From positions 1-32,628 of the forward strand of contig JAPOQH010000034.1 in the NCBI GenBank assembly GCA_026710825.1: DNA of 32,628 nucleotides, read 5' to 3'. The DNA is from Chloroflexota bacterium. Lineage in GTDB: Bacteria; Chloroflexota; Dehalococcoidia; Lucifugimonadales; UBA3495. The notes under the pieces were generated by a model, which did not search any database, was not told the origin of the DNA, and saw nothing but the letters and a program-made list of their open reading frames with translations. Of this stretch, positions 32,476 through 32,628 are shown piece after piece; the first letter of the stretch is position 1, and each line of letters opens with the position of its first letter. The position numbers and the translations under genes were made by a program.

Positions 32476-32628
32476 TTAATTCCTCCTTTCAGTGCAGATC
32501 AGACTGGACTTGGGCGACCACTCGCCCCAGTTTGCGACCCACCGGCCTCTCACCTGAATAGTGAGGTAGCTGTCGCCGTGTACACTCACCGTCCCGTTCA
32601 TCTCGAAGTAGCCACTAGTGTCGCTCTC
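32476..32628 (-). CDS. C-terminal end of a protein with FN3-like sequence (partial)
   Basis: The last 50 codons of a minus-strand gene that continues past the window. It reads GYFEMNGTVSVHGDSYLTIQ, then VRGRWVANWGEWSPKSSL and ends CTERRN. The W-x-x-W-S pattern and alternating strands resemble a fibronectin type III or similar extracellular beta domain. It is upstream of and co-directional with the uncertain gene at 32427. Confidence 0.6.
   Translation of the reverse strand, partial: ESDTSGYFEMNGTVSVHGDSYLTIQVRGRWVANWGEWSPKSSLICTERRN

Noticed and set aside
32117..32479. Plus frame with CVVCGRPAPVGSRLC motif
   Set aside because: The zinc-knuckle pattern is suggestive, but codon bias is weaker than on the minus strand and no ribosome binding site precedes it; left as ambiguity in the minus-strand entry.

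Overview
The window reads as a chromosomal segment of a high-GC free-living bacterium. The gene set is a soluble gamma-glutamyltransferase-like hydrolase, SMP-30 and NHL beta-propellers, NimA-like flavin-fold protein, acyl-CoA ligase and many GAF/HisKA sensor kinases. Several kinases, zinc-ribbon proteins and short REP-like palindromes resemble those I know from Chloroflexota (Dehalococcoidia/SAR202-like). That placement is inference from protein style; no rRNA or marker gene here proves it.

Layout. 1-2503: a 67-bp tandem duplication, a membrane-anchored XRE regulator (minus strand) and an AT-richer intergenic island. 2504-6207: a gamma-glutamyltransferase-family hydrolase convergent with a SulP/STAS anion transporter. 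6208-10363: a gap with a REP-like hairpin, then an extended -10 promoter driving SMP-30 lactonase, NimA-like protein and GNAT genes, then an NHL propeller and tRNA-Ala(GGC) with promoter and terminator. 10476-14972: an IS256 transposase remnant, an orphan acyl carrier protein followed by an alpha/beta hydrolase, a convergent acyl-CoA ligase, and a decayed zone holding the tail of an ABC-transporter substrate-binding protein.

14973-24237 is a signalling block: (i) a membrane histidine kinase with an overlapping NarL-type regulator; (ii) a soluble GAF-PAS-kinase-receiver-winged-helix hybrid; (iii) on the minus strand, a three-domain lipoprotein, an OmpR-type regulator and a HAMP kinase in series. 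An imperfectly duplicated segment of about 200 bp lies directly upstream of both plus-strand kinases. This is the most unusual non-coding structure in the window.

24619-32628: a lipoprotein 5'-nucleotidase-family enzyme, small winged-helix-like and zinc-ribbon proteins, a CARDB-like secreted protein, a small lipoprotein, and several broken genes (a sensor-kinase paralogue, an IS3-like transposase scrap and a zinc-ribbon gene with two in-frame TAA codons), plus a 15-bp tandem repeat. The right end looks like an eroding accessory region. I did not find a CRISPR array, a complete mobile element or a clearly new defence system. The best leads for unrecognised biology are the duplicated kinase leader, the lipoprotein-linked two-component unit, the membrane XRE protein and the ACP-hydrolase pair.
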